64,000 nucleotides of DNA from Methanosarcina siciliae T4/M (GTDB lineage Archaea > Halobacteriota > Methanosarcinia > Methanosarcinales > Methanosarcinaceae): assembly GCF_000970085.1 (NCBI RefSeq), contig NZ_CP009506.1:4030001-4094000 (forward strand). The letters are read 5' to 3'. The position numbers and the translations under genes are program-made. The notes beneath the pieces were generated by a model, which was not told where the DNA came from, searched no databases, and worked only from the letters and a program-made list of their open reading frames with translations. Positions 44,296-53,190 of the stretch are shown in pieces; position 1 is the first letter of the stretch; every line of letters begins with the position of its first letter.

Positions 44296-45423
44296 ATGAA
44301 CCCTGACAGGCGCTTGATTTATGTTGCAGTTTTTGCAATTATGGGGCTTTCCAATGCTGTAATTCCCATACTCCCGGAACTTGCAGCCCGTTATCACAGT
44401 ACGTTTGGAGAATTTGCCTCAAGCCTTCTCTTTTCAGGGTACTTTCTGGGAGCCCTTGCAACAATGCTCCCCTTCGGGATTATGGCTGACAGGTTCGAGA
44501 ATCTCAGGTTCATAGGGTTTGGGATTATTCTTACAGCTGCCTCAGGACTAATCATCCTTTTCTCCGAAAACCTGTGGATCCTTCTCATTTCCAGATTTAT
44601 GGAAGGCGCTGCATGCGGCGCTTTTTTTCCTGCTGCCTTTTCTACACTCTCAAAATGCAAAGACCCGGGGCGCTGCATGGGAGAATTTACCTTTTTTTTC
44701 AATGCCGGACTGGCTTCAGGGGCTTTAGTTTCAGGCCTGCTGGCAGATACCTACCTGAAAGGAGCCATCCTTATATTCACTTTCATAGCTTCACTTTCGA
44801 TTATCCCACTTCTTCCCAGACACAAAGAACTCATTAACCCGAAAGCAAAAGGAGAGAAAACAGATTTACTGTCAGGTTCCCTCCAGGATCATTTCAAACA
44901 TTCTTTCAGCGAAATTTCAGGACTCCTTAACCGTCAGAATTCGGCAATATGGCTGAGTTCTTTTTTGCTCAACGGAGCGATAGGAGTTCTTATAGCCTAC
45001 TATCCCGAGTACAGCCTTGAATTCCTGACAAAAGCCCAGCTCGGAGGTGCTATTTCAAGCCTCTATATCTGCGCCATGGCCGCTTCTCTTCTGGTCGGGC
45101 GTTTTAGAATTAAAGAAAAGGTGATCATCGGGATCGGTCTATCTTTTTCAGCCCTTGGGGCCCTTTTTGCGATCAAATACCCCTTCCTGGGATTTTCAAG
45201 CATTGGAGGAGGATCAGGAATTGCAATGGTAGGTTTTGCCCTGGCGGTTGCAAGAATGGATGCATATAGAGGTCTTGCAATGGGACTTTTTAACACAACA
45301 GTATACGCAGGCTTGTCTTTTCTTCCGATCGCTGCAGGGTTCCTTACGGGGTTCCTGAGCTTTGAAGAAATATTTGCCATAAACGGCTTTATCCTGGCAG
45401 GAGCCCTTCTATTAAAAGACTGA
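44296..45423 (+). CDS. Major facilitator superfamily transporter 1
   Basis: A cytoplasmic-membrane carrier of 375 residues with about 12 hydrophobic segments. The MFS loop 2-3 motif appears as GIMADRFENLRFIGFG near 59-74, and the helix 4-5 region as LLISRFMEGAACGAFFPAAF. The substrate cannot be told; drug-efflux-like MFS proteins have this layout. A paralog lies 71 bases downstream, so the two probably form an operon born from a tandem duplication. Confidence 0.88.
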   Translation: MNPDRRLIYVAVFAIMGLSNAVIPILPELAARYHSTFGEFASSLLFSGYFLGALATMLPFGIMADRFENLRFIGFGIILTAASGLIILFSENLWILLISRFMEGAACGAFFPAAFSTLSKCKDPGRCMGEFTFFFNAGLASGALVSGLLADTYLKGAILIFTFIASLSIIPLLPRHKELINPKAKGEKTDLLSGSLQDHFKHSFSEISGLLNRQNSAIWLSSFLLNGAIGVLIAYYPEYSLEFLTKAQLGGAISSLYICAMAASLLVGRFRIKEKVIIGIGLSFSALGALFAIKYPFLGFSSIGGGSGIAMVGFALAVARMDAYRGLAMGLFNTTVYAGLSFLPIAAGFLTGFLSFEEIFAINGFILAGALLLKD

Positions 45424-45494
45424 AAATAAATCTAATTAGAAAAATAACTTACCGGAAAAATACCAGAATAAAATAACACTGAACAGAAGAAACC

Positions 45495-46658
45495 ATGAAT
45501 TCGAAAAAACTCATACTCTACTCGTCAGTTTTTGCGATCCAGGGACTTACAAATGCAATAATTCCTGTCCTCCCCGAACTTGCGGGAGAGGGCAATGCTA
45601 GCCCAGCCATCTCAAGCCTGCTTTATTCCGGATATTTTATAGGGGCTTTTCTCACACTCTTACCATTCGGAATCCTTGCCGACAGGATAGGAAACCTGAA
45701 GGTAGCAGGCCTGGGAATCACACTTACCGTTATTTCAGGGCTTTTTATTTCATTTTTTGACAACCTGTGGATTCTAGGCATCTCAAGATTCGTAGAAGGG
45801 CTGGGCTGCGGAGCTTTTTTCCCTGCGGCTTTTTCCATGATTGTGGAATGGGAAGACAGCCAGCGCAGTATGGGAGAATTTAATTTCCTGTTAAACGCCG
45901 GACTTGCTGCAGGAGTTTTTTTCTCAGGAATACTTGCGGAAATGGGAATCAAAACCGCAATAAACATTTTCACCATCCTTGCAGGCTTTTCCCTTGCCCT
46001 GCTTCTTCCGGAAGCCCGGAAACTCGTATATTCAGACAGTTCCGGCAGGAAAAAGAAAAAAACCGGCACCTCAAACCATAAAGAGTTCACAGGAAAGCTT
46101 CCTGAAACCTCGATGACCCCGGAGCCTGCCGGCTATATGGAAAAATTCGGGCAGGTTTTTTCTGAAAGCGGGCTCTGGAAGATATGGGGGATTTCCGTTC
46201 TCCTCTACGGAGCAACAGGGATCTTGACTGCAAATTATGCGGACTACAGTGCGGACTTCTTGACAAAACCGGAGCTGGGGCTTGCAATTGCAGCCTCATA
46301 TGTAGCTGCAATGCTGAGTTCTCTGGCTGCAGGGAGAACAGGTGCTGATTATAAGAAGATAGTGAGGACAGGTCTGATCCTTGCGGCTGCAGGCGTTCTG
46401 CTCTCAGTAAAAGCCCCTCTGATGGCTTTCTTCCTTATTGGTGCAGGGGGAGGAGCGGCGATTATAGGACTTGTTACTGCCACATCCAGGATTAGCTCGA
46501 GCGGATTTACAATGGGAATATTTAATACGGGAATTTATGCAGGGCTAGGGATAATACCGGTTTTTGGGAGCATATTTATAGAGCCTTTAGGTTATGAAAA
46601 AGTGTTTCTCGGAAGCTCGCTGGTGCTGCTTATGATGCTTTTTATAAAATTGGAATAA
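45495..46658 (+). CDS. Major facilitator superfamily transporter 2
   Basis: A paralog of the preceding gene, 387 residues, about 12 membrane helices. It shares the N-terminal pattern (IQGLTNAIIPVLPELAGE against IMGLSNAVIPILPELAAR), GILADRIGNLKVAGLG and RFVEGLGCGAFFPAAFS. The central cytoplasmic loop is longer and basic (SGRKKKKTGTSNHKEFTG). The substrate is unknown. Confidence 0.88.
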   Translation: MNSKKLILYSSVFAIQGLTNAIIPVLPELAGEGNASPAISSLLYSGYFIGAFLTLLPFGILADRIGNLKVAGLGITLTVISGLFISFFDNLWILGISRFVEGLGCGAFFPAAFSMIVEWEDSQRSMGEFNFLLNAGLAAGVFFSGILAEMGIKTAINIFTILAGFSLALLLPEARKLVYSDSSGRKKKKTGTSNHKEFTGKLPETSMTPEPAGYMEKFGQVFSESGLWKIWGISVLLYGATGILTANYADYSADFLTKPELGLAIAASYVAAMLSSLAAGRTGADYKKIVRTGLILAAAGVLLSVKAPLMAFFLIGAGGGAAIIGLVTATSRISSSGFTMGIFNTGIYAGLGIIPVFGSIFIEPLGYEKVFLGSSLVLLMMLFIKLE

Positions 46659-46836
46659 AACCCACGAATGGATTGCAAAAACCACAAACTCAGGACAAAA
46701 GCCGGAAAAAATACAAAACATTCTGCAGAGAACTTGCATATCCCGTATCAGGAAACCTTGAGAATCCACACAAGCTTTAAAAGGCTCAAAAACCCTATCC
46801 TATGAATAAGTGTACCTTTTGAAATCAGGTGATTGA

Positions 46837-47322
46837 TTGAAAGTAAAATCGAGAGTTCAGCTGAGGAAAAATGTAAAGAACAAGATGTTAAAAGACCTTG
46901 AGTACGCATTAGGGGAGGAAATGGTAGAGCTGGAAAAAAAAACTCTGGAAAAGGTTACTCTGGACGAATTTTCCCTCATTCTCGTGGACGGAAAGCCCCT
47001 TCTGTTTGAAATCGAAGGGCATCTATTCCCTACAGTCCGCGGGGCTCTTGAGATGGGGCTGCAGAAGCGTCTTGTTATAGTAGACAAAGGGGCCATCCGA
47101 TTCGTTTCAAAAGGAGCGGATATTATGGCCCCCGGGATCCTGGAAGCAGATCCTGAAATAAAAGAGGGAGACTTAGTAATTATCGTTGAAGAGACTCACA
47201 GGAAAGCTCTTGCAATAGGAAAAGCCCTTATGGAAGGGCAGCAGATGGTTGATGCAGATTCGGGAAAAGCCATAAAGTCAATAACCCATGTCGGTGATAA
47301 ACTCTGGAATTTTGAGTTTTGA
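46837..47322 (+). CDS. PUA-domain RNA-binding protein (MCT-1/Tma20-like)
   Basis: A 161-residue archaeal protein with an N-terminal pre-PUA domain (SRVQLRKNVKNKMLKDLEYA to FSLILVDGKPLLF) and a C-terminal PUA domain from about residue 78 (RLVIVDKGAIRFVSKGADIMAPGI, EGDLVIIVEETHRKALAIGKAL). Eukaryotic relatives act in translation initiation or ribosome recycling; the archaeal role is inferred. Starts at TTG 46837 after AGGTGAT (46828-46834). Confidence 0.85.
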   Translation: MKVKSRVQLRKNVKNKMLKDLEYALGEEMVELEKKTLEKVTLDEFSLILVDGKPLLFEIEGHLFPTVRGALEMGLQKRLVIVDKGAIRFVSKGADIMAPGILEADPEIKEGDLVIIVEETHRKALAIGKALMEGQQMVDADSGKAIKSITHVGDKLWNFEF

Positions 47323-47372
47323 GAAAATTATATTTTGAGTTTTCAGAGAACGCTTAATTTTGAGTTCTGAGA
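47309..47372 (+). repeat. Three near-identical 16-bp repeats over the PUA gene end
   Basis: ATTTTGAGTTTTGAGA (47309-47324), ATTTTGAGTTTTCAGA (47332-47347) and ATTTTGAGTTCTGAGA (47357-47372). The first copy contains the gene's last codons and stop. Confidence 0.6.
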
Positions 47373-47541
47373 AAGTGCTGAAAAGAGATTCTGCTGGGAA
47401 GAAAACGTTTACGTCAACGGAAAAAACTCCTGAACAAAAGCTTGGGACCACTGTGGCTTTATAATAGCAAAATTAATTAATATAGATCCCAATATAGGTC
47501 AGTATTATCCAAATATAAAAAAATACAAAAGGCGTGCATAA

Positions 47542-47922
47542 ATGGCAAAACTTATAGACAAGATCCTTGGCGGCAATGTAAAAAGCTCAACCAGTGCCGA
47601 AGATTACACTGAAATTGACCTCAGTAAATATGAAGAAGTTCTGGAGGAGGAGCCTGCAGAGACTTACGTAAAAATTGCAGAAGTCTCAAGCATTAACCAG
47701 GTATCCGCACTCAAGCAGGAGATTTACAACGGAAACATCCTTATGGTCGACATCTCAAACATCAGAGGCGACGACCTGCTAAGGGATAGGGTTTTAAAAG
47801 AGCTGAAAGATGTTGTTGTCGATGTCCACGGAGATATTGCCGGTGTCAAAGGGAACACTGTGATTGTAACTCCTACGGGTATTAAAATCGACAGATCAAA
47901 GATTATTGGTGGAAAATATTGA
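47542..47922 (+). CDS. sepF: SepF-like cell division protein
   Basis: The 126 residues start with the amphipathic membrane-targeting helix MAKLIDKILGG, then an acidic linker, then the SepF fold (YVKIAEVSSINQVSALKQEI to VIVTPTGIKIDRSKI). Archaeal SepF anchors FtsZ to the membrane. Its stop overlaps the TTG start of the next gene by one base (TTGA), so the two are translationally coupled. Confidence 0.92.
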   Translation: MAKLIDKILGGNVKSSTSAEDYTEIDLSKYEEVLEEEPAETYVKIAEVSSINQVSALKQEIYNGNILMVDISNIRGDDLLRDRVLKELKDVVVDVHGDIAGVKGNTVIVTPTGIKIDRSKIIGGKY

Positions 47923-48563
47923 ATCAGGATTATTTTAAGAGAGAAAACTTTGAGACAAGGATCTCCTGTCCCCTGTGTCAGAGCGACCTTGTAATGAAGT
48001 GGCAGAGAGATAACATTCCCTATTTCGGGGAGGTCATGTACATAACTGCAAAATGCCAGTGCAGTTTCCGTTTTGCAGATACAATGATTCTCTCCAGCAA
48101 AGAACCCATGCGCTATGAGCTGTCAATCGAGAGCCCGGAAGACCTGGACTCAAGAGTTATCCGCTCAACTTCAGGAACGATCCGCATTCCTGAGATGGGA
48201 ATTATTATCGAGCCCGGCACGGTTTCTGATTCGTACGTAACGAACATCGAAGGTGTGCTGCAGAGGGTTAAGGAAGTCCTTATAACTGCAAGCAAATGGG
48301 TACAGGAAGATGAAGAAAAATTCACCCGCAGCCAGGAACTCCTGTGCATGCTCAATGAAGTAATCGAAAGTAAGAGAATAATTACAGTCATTGTAGAAGA
48401 TCCCCTCGGAAACAGTGCAATTATTTCGAAAAAGGCTGTTGCTATCAAACTCTCAAAAGAAGAGGCTGAGAAGCTTAACACAGGCATGATAGTTTTCGAT
48501 GTTGACAAATCCGAACTTGAGCACGACGTTTCGGACAATGTCAAGCCCCTCGGAGGAGATTAA
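47919..48563 (+). CDS. ZPR1-type zinc finger protein
   Basis: A 214-residue archaeal ZPR1-related protein with one zinc finger (SCPLCQSDLVMKWQRDNIPY, then ITAKCQCSFR) and the following ZPR1 homology domain (RVIRSTSGTIRIPEMGIIIEPGT). Eukaryotic ZPR1 carries two such modules and is a chaperone of elongation factor 1A; the archaeal role is unknown. The start is TTG 47919, inside the sepF stop region. Confidence 0.87.
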   Translation: MNQDYFKRENFETRISCPLCQSDLVMKWQRDNIPYFGEVMYITAKCQCSFRFADTMILSSKEPMRYELSIESPEDLDSRVIRSTSGTIRIPEMGIIIEPGTVSDSYVTNIEGVLQRVKEVLITASKWVQEDEEKFTRSQELLCMLNEVIESKRIITVIVEDPLGNSAIISKKAVAIKLSKEEAEKLNTGMIVFDVDKSELEHDVSDNVKPLGGD

Positions 48564-48881
48564 TTCTTTTTTCCGATTTTTCTAACAGCCCGACCAGGAT
48601 TTTGGTGGTAGTGCCCCCATATAGTTATTTACTTTTATTTCAATAAAGGCAATCACGTCAAGGGCTGAGCAGGCTTTACCCACACACATAAAGCAGCAGG
48701 GATGGCGCAAAAAGTCCATATTATCTCATAATACGCAGCACTATCCATAATGCGGAACAACGTTCCGTTTAAGGCACAAACAATACAATATCGGGACAAT
48801 GATGCGTTATTTTCTGACTGATGCGTTTAATAATATGAATTATCACAAAATTAACTGAAATCACAATAATACGGTGAAGGT
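48564..48881 (+). promoter_or_regulatory. proS upstream region with hairpin and spaced repeats
   Basis: CGGAAC and GTTCCG (48753-48767) form a short stem. TGATGCGTT occurs at 48800-48808 and 48820-48828, exactly 20 bases apart, close to the gene. The first 100 bases are somewhat GC-richer than usual gaps; no gene seen. Confidence 0.35.
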
Positions 48882-50324
48882 ATGGCAGAAAGCGAAAAAG
48901 AAGCAGCACTCCCTCCAAAAGAGGAATTCAGCGATTGGTATAACGAACTCCTGTGGATGGCAGAAATAATGGACGTCCGCTACCCTGTAAAGGGGCTTTA
49001 TGTCTGGTACCCTTTCGGTTTTGCCATCAGGAGAAGTACTTACAATATAATAAGGGAAATTCTCGACAACAGTGGGCACCAGGAGACTCTCTTCCCTCTG
49101 CTTATCCCCGAAAACGAGTTTATGAAAGAAGCCGAGCACATCAAAGGCTTTGAAGATGAGGTATACTGGGTCACTCATGGGGGAAAAGACCCTCTTGACA
49201 TCCCTCTGGCTCTCCGCCCCACAAGTGAGACTGCCATTTATCCGATGTACAAGATGTGGGTCAGGTCTCATGCGGATTTCCCTATAAAGCTTTACCAGAT
49301 AGTCAATACTTTCCGCTATGAGACAAAGCATACCCGCCCACTGATAAGGCTCAGGGAGATCACTTCCTTTAAAGAAGCCCATACCGTACACGCCACATGG
49401 GAAGATGCGGAAGCCCAGGTACAGGAAGCTGTTGAACTTTACACCGAGATCTACCGCAGGCTGGCAGTTCCGGTACTCCGCTCACGAAGACCGGACTGGG
49501 ACAAATTCCCGGGCGCTGATTACACCGATGCCATTGATGCCATGATGCCTGACGGGAAAACCCTTCAGATAGGAACGGCCCACCACCTTGGCGACAACTT
49601 CGCAAAGACCTTCGATATCAAGTACGAAGCCCCTGACGGCGAACAGCGCTATGCTTACCAGACATGTTACGGAATTTCTGAGCGGTCTATTGCAGCCACA
49701 ATCTCCATCCACGGAGATGACAAAGGACTTGTCCTGCCTCCTGAAATTGCGCCTGTTCAGGTGGTCATTATCCCGATTATTTTCAAGAAAGGAGCAGAAG
49801 AGGTGCTTGCAGCCTGCAGGGATGTTCAGGAGCGCCTGAAAGAAGCTGGGGTTAAGGTTGAAATCGATGAAAGCGACCTGCGCCCCGGTGCAAAGTACTA
49901 CAGATGGGAGATGAAAGGCGTACCTCTTAGGCTTGAAATAGGGCCAAGAGACCTGGGAAACAATGTTGCGATTGCGGTTCGGAGAGACACCGGGAAAAAG
50001 GAACAGATTTCCCTTCCGGAGATAGAGGCTGGAGTACTTCAGAAATTTGAGGCAATCCAGAATAACCTTTATGAAAAAGCCAGAGACGAACTCGAAAGCC
50101 GCATCTTTGATTGCACCGAACTTGAAGAAGTAAAGGAAAAGATCCAGAAAGGAGTTGCAACAATCCCCTGGTGCGGTAAAAAAGAGTGCGGACTTGCAAT
50201 GGAAGACCGGATTGGAGCAGGTATCCTGGGAATTCCCCTGACCCCAAGAGGAAAAGGAAAAGAGAAATGCCCTATCTGTGGAGCAGAAACCGAAACCCGC
50301 GTTTACATTGCAAGAACATACTGA
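48882..50324 (+). CDS. proS: Prolyl-tRNA synthetase (archaeal/eukaryotic type)
   Basis: Charges tRNA-Pro. The 480 residues show class II motifs: motif 1 around RSTYNIIREILDNSGHQE, motif 2 in NTFRYETKHTRPLIRLREI, motif 3 in LRLEIGPRDLGNN-adjacent sequence, plus the proline-binding HPTSET-like LRPTSETAIYPMY and TFKEAHTVHATWEDA region. The C-terminal zinc-type domain is intact (IPWCGKKECG, EKCPICGAETET) and ends in the conserved aromatic ARTY. Monocistronic, with a clear terminator. Confidence 0.96.
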   Translation: MAESEKEAALPPKEEFSDWYNELLWMAEIMDVRYPVKGLYVWYPFGFAIRRSTYNIIREILDNSGHQETLFPLLIPENEFMKEAEHIKGFEDEVYWVTHGGKDPLDIPLALRPTSETAIYPMYKMWVRSHADFPIKLYQIVNTFRYETKHTRPLIRLREITSFKEAHTVHATWEDAEAQVQEAVELYTEIYRRLAVPVLRSRRPDWDKFPGADYTDAIDAMMPDGKTLQIGTAHHLGDNFAKTFDIKYEAPDGEQRYAYQTCYGISERSIAATISIHGDDKGLVLPPEIAPVQVVIIPIIFKKGAEEVLAACRDVQERLKEAGVKVEIDESDLRPGAKYYRWEMKGVPLRLEIGPRDLGNNVAIAVRRDTGKKEQISLPEIEAGVLQKFEAIQNNLYEKARDELESRIFDCTELEEVKEKIQKGVATIPWCGKKECGLAMEDRIGAGILGIPLTPRGKGKEKCPICGAETETRVYIARTY

Positions 50325-50355
50325 GCCCTGTAAACTCTCTTTCATAAAATTTCGG

Positions 50356-50400
50356 CAGGAAAATATGGGGAAGAGGCATCCCATATTCCTGGCTTTTTTC
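50356..50400 (+). terminator. proS terminator
   Basis: AATATGGG pairs with CCCATATT, extended by CAGG/CCTG, and is followed by GGCTTTTTTCTTA. Confidence 0.7.
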
Positions 50401-50734
50401 TTATCCCACTTCCCATAAAAAAGACCACAAAGATAGACTTACTGACCTCGAAATTAGGATAAAATAAAGTAAAGTTAATTTGAGTACAATCAAATTATAA
50501 TTGATTGCAGATAAATATTAAATACTAAGTAAAAGAACTCTTCACCGGACTTTGAGTAGATTTACACCAATTCACCCTCGTACCTTATACGAAAATGACG
50601 AATTTATGCAAAATCCAATCCCGGAAGAATGAGTTTGAGAATTGTTTAAGTTTGAAAATTATCTAAATTTGAGAATTATCTACAAGACTTATTTATTCTG
50701 CATACTTATCTACGATTCATAGAGGAGATATAAT
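50401..50734. repeat. cobT-like gene upstream region with three 17-bp tandem repeats
   Basis: At 50634-50684 a 17-base unit occurs three times head to tail: TTTGAGAATTGTTTAAG, TTTGAAAATTATCTAAA and TTTGAGAATTATCTACA. The array ends 50 bases before the gene start. The rest is AT-rich and empty. Confidence 0.6.
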
Positions 50735-51784
50735 ATGGCCTGGATCGACCCGGAAGTAACGAAAAAGCCTAAAAAACCCATATTTTTATGCGTGCTTTCC
50801 AATACCAAAACCGCACACATCCCGAAGCTCTCAGCAGCAGGGAAAACGGCTGAACTTACGGATTATACGCCGGCAGGGGATGCGGAACTTATGGAGACAG
50901 GAAACATTATCAGTGTACCAGTTCTTCCCATGACCCCTCCCTATGATACCCCTACCCCTGCAATAATGACCCGTTCGGCGTTGCAACTGACGGAGGTGCC
51001 TTATCATTTTATCAACTCCGGCCTGATTGTGACTCCAGATGTCCCCTGCATTGACCTGAAAGCAAAGCCCGGAGAAGACATACGGGAGCCTGTTGCTGTG
51101 CGGGATGTGCAGGGCATCTACGAGCGGGCAAAGTTCCTTGCCAAGAGGCTCAGGAACCAGATAGACCATGTAGTTATCGGGGAGAGCATCCCGGGCGGCA
51201 CAACAACAGCGATGGGAGTTTTAAATGCACTCGGGTATAACGGAAATGTCAGCAGCAGCGCAGATGAAAACCCGCTGGGGCTCAAAAAGCAGGTCGTTGA
51301 AGAAGGTATGAAAGCTTCAGGCCTGACCTTTGGCTGCCTCAAAGATGACCCCATGAAAGCCATTGCCTGCATGGGAGACCCCATGATGCCTGCTGTCGTA
51401 GGCCTTGTGGCAGGTTTCCAGGACACGGAGATCAATGTTGTCCTTGCCGGCGGAACTCAGATGGCAGCAGTCTATGCCATTATCAAACACCTGAGCTTTA
51501 ACACCGAAAAGCTCTCAATTGCAACAACCCGCTACGTAGTAGAGGATAAATCTGCACACTTCGTAGAACTCACAAAAACTCTGGAAGTACCGGTAGTCTA
51601 CGTTGCTGACCCCGGTTTTGGGAAATCATCCCTGAAAGGACTTCACAGGTACGAAACCGGCACGATAAAGGAGGGTGCAGGTGCCGGAGGTGCCATGTAT
51701 CTTGCAGGCCTTTTCGGATTCACCCAGGATGAATTCCGGTCCGAAGTGGAAAACGTTTGTAAATTGCTTAAAGCCGGGCAGTGA
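50735..51784 (+). CDS. cobT: CobT-like nicotinate-nucleotide:base phosphoribosyltransferase (UPF0284)
   Basis: Archaeal relative of CobT, which activates the lower-ligand base for corrinoid synthesis, consistent with heavy cobamide use by Methanosarcina. The 349 residues contain TPTPAIMTRSALQLTEVP, IDHVVIGESIPGGTTTAMG and INVVLAGGTQMAAVYAIIK, the glycine-rich elements of the family, and a late EGAGAGGAMYLAGLFG. A strong GAGGAGATATA ribosome site precedes ATG 50735. The base used is unknown. Confidence 0.85.
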   Translation: MAWIDPEVTKKPKKPIFLCVLSNTKTAHIPKLSAAGKTAELTDYTPAGDAELMETGNIISVPVLPMTPPYDTPTPAIMTRSALQLTEVPYHFINSGLIVTPDVPCIDLKAKPGEDIREPVAVRDVQGIYERAKFLAKRLRNQIDHVVIGESIPGGTTTAMGVLNALGYNGNVSSSADENPLGLKKQVVEEGMKASGLTFGCLKDDPMKAIACMGDPMMPAVVGLVAGFQDTEINVVLAGGTQMAAVYAIIKHLSFNTEKLSIATTRYVVEDKSAHFVELTKTLEVPVVYVADPGFGKSSLKGLHRYETGTIKEGAGAGGAMYLAGLFGFTQDEFRSEVENVCKLLKAGQ

Positions 51785-52041
51785 AAAAGGGACCCGCATT
51801 TCGGCAAAACTCAATCTTTCTTTTTACCTTTTCTTTCTCTTCATTTTTTGTAGGAGATTTCAACGACTGGCGCAGTGAATTCAAAAACTGGTTTACAATA
51901 TCCGGTGTATCCCCGAATAAGAGATAAGAAAAAAGAATCATTCTCCTTTGAAATGAAGAATGAAGAGTTTTACATATTAGGAATAGTTACACATACTGAA
52001 ATAGATGCACATGTTTGAGGATAAAAACATTACAGAGGTAA

Positions 52042-52081
52042 AAAAATTAAAAATTAAAAATTAAGACCCTTTTAGGGCTCG
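52042..52081 (-). terminator. Terminator of the small zinc-ribbon genes
   Basis: Read leftwards: GAGCCCTAAAAGGGTC hairpin (CCCT/AGGG) followed by three TTAATTTT-type T-rich units. Confidence 0.5.
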
Positions 52082-52139
52082 TTTTCGAAAAACTAAATTT
52101 GGGTATTCTAACTTTCCGTGAAAAAAACTTTTTTTAAGA

Positions 52140-52373
52140 TTAGCTCTCCATTATAGCATTCTGAGCATTTACAGAAACTTCCAGCTCTGTTACAGAAGAT
52201 GCCCTTTGGGCAAATGAATTCTGTGCATTATTTACACTCCCCCCAGAAAGACAGATATCAGAACTCATGCGCCCGCAACTTTTGCAGTAGTAGAAAACAT
52301 TCGAACCTATTACCTGGCGTTTCAGCCAGGTCTTGCACTCGATGCAAAGCGTAGGGACATCAAAATTTACCAT
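52140..52373 (-). CDS. Small zinc-ribbon protein B
   Basis: A 77-residue protein with two cysteine pairs 18 residues apart, LCIECKTWLKRQ and YYCKSCGRMSSD, forming a zinc ribbon, then a serine/alanine/asparagine-rich tail. Function unknown. ATG 52373 is preceded by GAGGAG at good spacing; ATG 52391 gives six more residues and overlaps the stop of protein A. The two genes are coupled. Confidence 0.65.
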   Translation of the reverse strand: MVNFDVPTLCIECKTWLKRQVIGSNVFYYCKSCGRMSSDICLSGGSVNNAQNSFAQRASSVTELEVSVNAQNAIMES

Positions 52374-52383
52374 GCGGGACTCC

Positions 52384-52547
52384 TCAGTCATATATCATGA
52401 TCGAGTCGAGCCTTGCAGTGCCTGTTATTGTCCAGTACTTACAAATAGGACAGTACTGTCTTCCACCATCTGCACTCATTTTAAGCTTAGCGTTACATTT
52501 TGGACATATTTTTAGATGTTTCGTGAATAAGCCCCCTTATTTTCCAT
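52384..52547 (-). pseudogene. Small zinc-ribbon protein A, broken in a G-run
   Basis: From ATG 52547 the frame reads MENKGAYSRNI and stops. Adding one G to the run at 52532-52536 (five Gs on the minus strand) yields MENKGGLFTKHL, then KICPKCNAKLKMSADGGRQY, then CPICKYWTITGTARLDSIMI and YD: 54 residues with two perfect CPxC pairs, ending at TGA 52384-52386. The zinc-binding part has no canonical start of its own. So either a one-base loss in a homopolymer or a sequence error. Confidence 0.6.
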
Positions 52548-53054
52548 TTTTAACCTATGAGGCCAAACAGTCAGAAGCGTGATCGGGACAGAAGAGTGTA
52601 TTAAATTTCAGAAAGAATCTGATAAGACACCCAACAGTACAACAAGCAACTGAACCTAAACCCCTAATACTAAAATTTTACATAAAGCCGGAAGAGGCTT
52701 CTACTGGTTGGAATTCCCCGGAAAGGCCTTTAAGTAAAGAGTTTTAAGCTAAATTGGATTTACACTGCCTAAAACGAATCCTATCCGATTTCGCCACCTA
52801 AAGCTGTAAAAAGCTATTCATTATATTACCTGTAATAGGATATAAGGTTTATCTCGCAAATAAGTATATATAAATGAATAGAAAGAAGAAGGAATCCGAG
52901 AATATAATATAAAAAGCTACCTAAGAGATATAGAAAAAATAAAATGCGAGTCATATAAATCCGTTAGTTGAATGAATGTCAAATTCAATGATATAAAACA
53001 AATATAAAAATTATATGAGCATTGACCTCAACAATATTGAACATTGACCTCAAA
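52548..53054. other. AT-rich stretch left of IS 2
   Basis: About 500 bases without a gene. CATTGACCTCAA occurs at 53020-53031 and 53042-53053, the second copy ending two bases before the IS 2 tip. Confidence 0.4.
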
Positions 53055-53164
53055 GTTATAATCTTAACTCTGCCTATTTATAGGGACTATATCATCTAAT
53101 TTGCTTATTTTTTCTCATTTTTAATATCAGTAGAACGATTTCAAATCGAAACTTATATATGCCT

Positions 53165-53190
53165 ATATTCCCTACATAATAGGGATTATG
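53165..53190. promoter_or_regulatory. Inverted repeat overlapping the IS 2 transposase start
   Basis: ATATTCCCTA (53165-53174) and TAGGGATTAT (53180-53189) pair in 9 of 10 positions; the second arm runs into the ATG (53188). The arms contain the TCCCTA/TAGGGA motif of this element's terminal repeats, and ATATTCCCTACA recurs exactly at 54598-54609. Confidence 0.5.
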
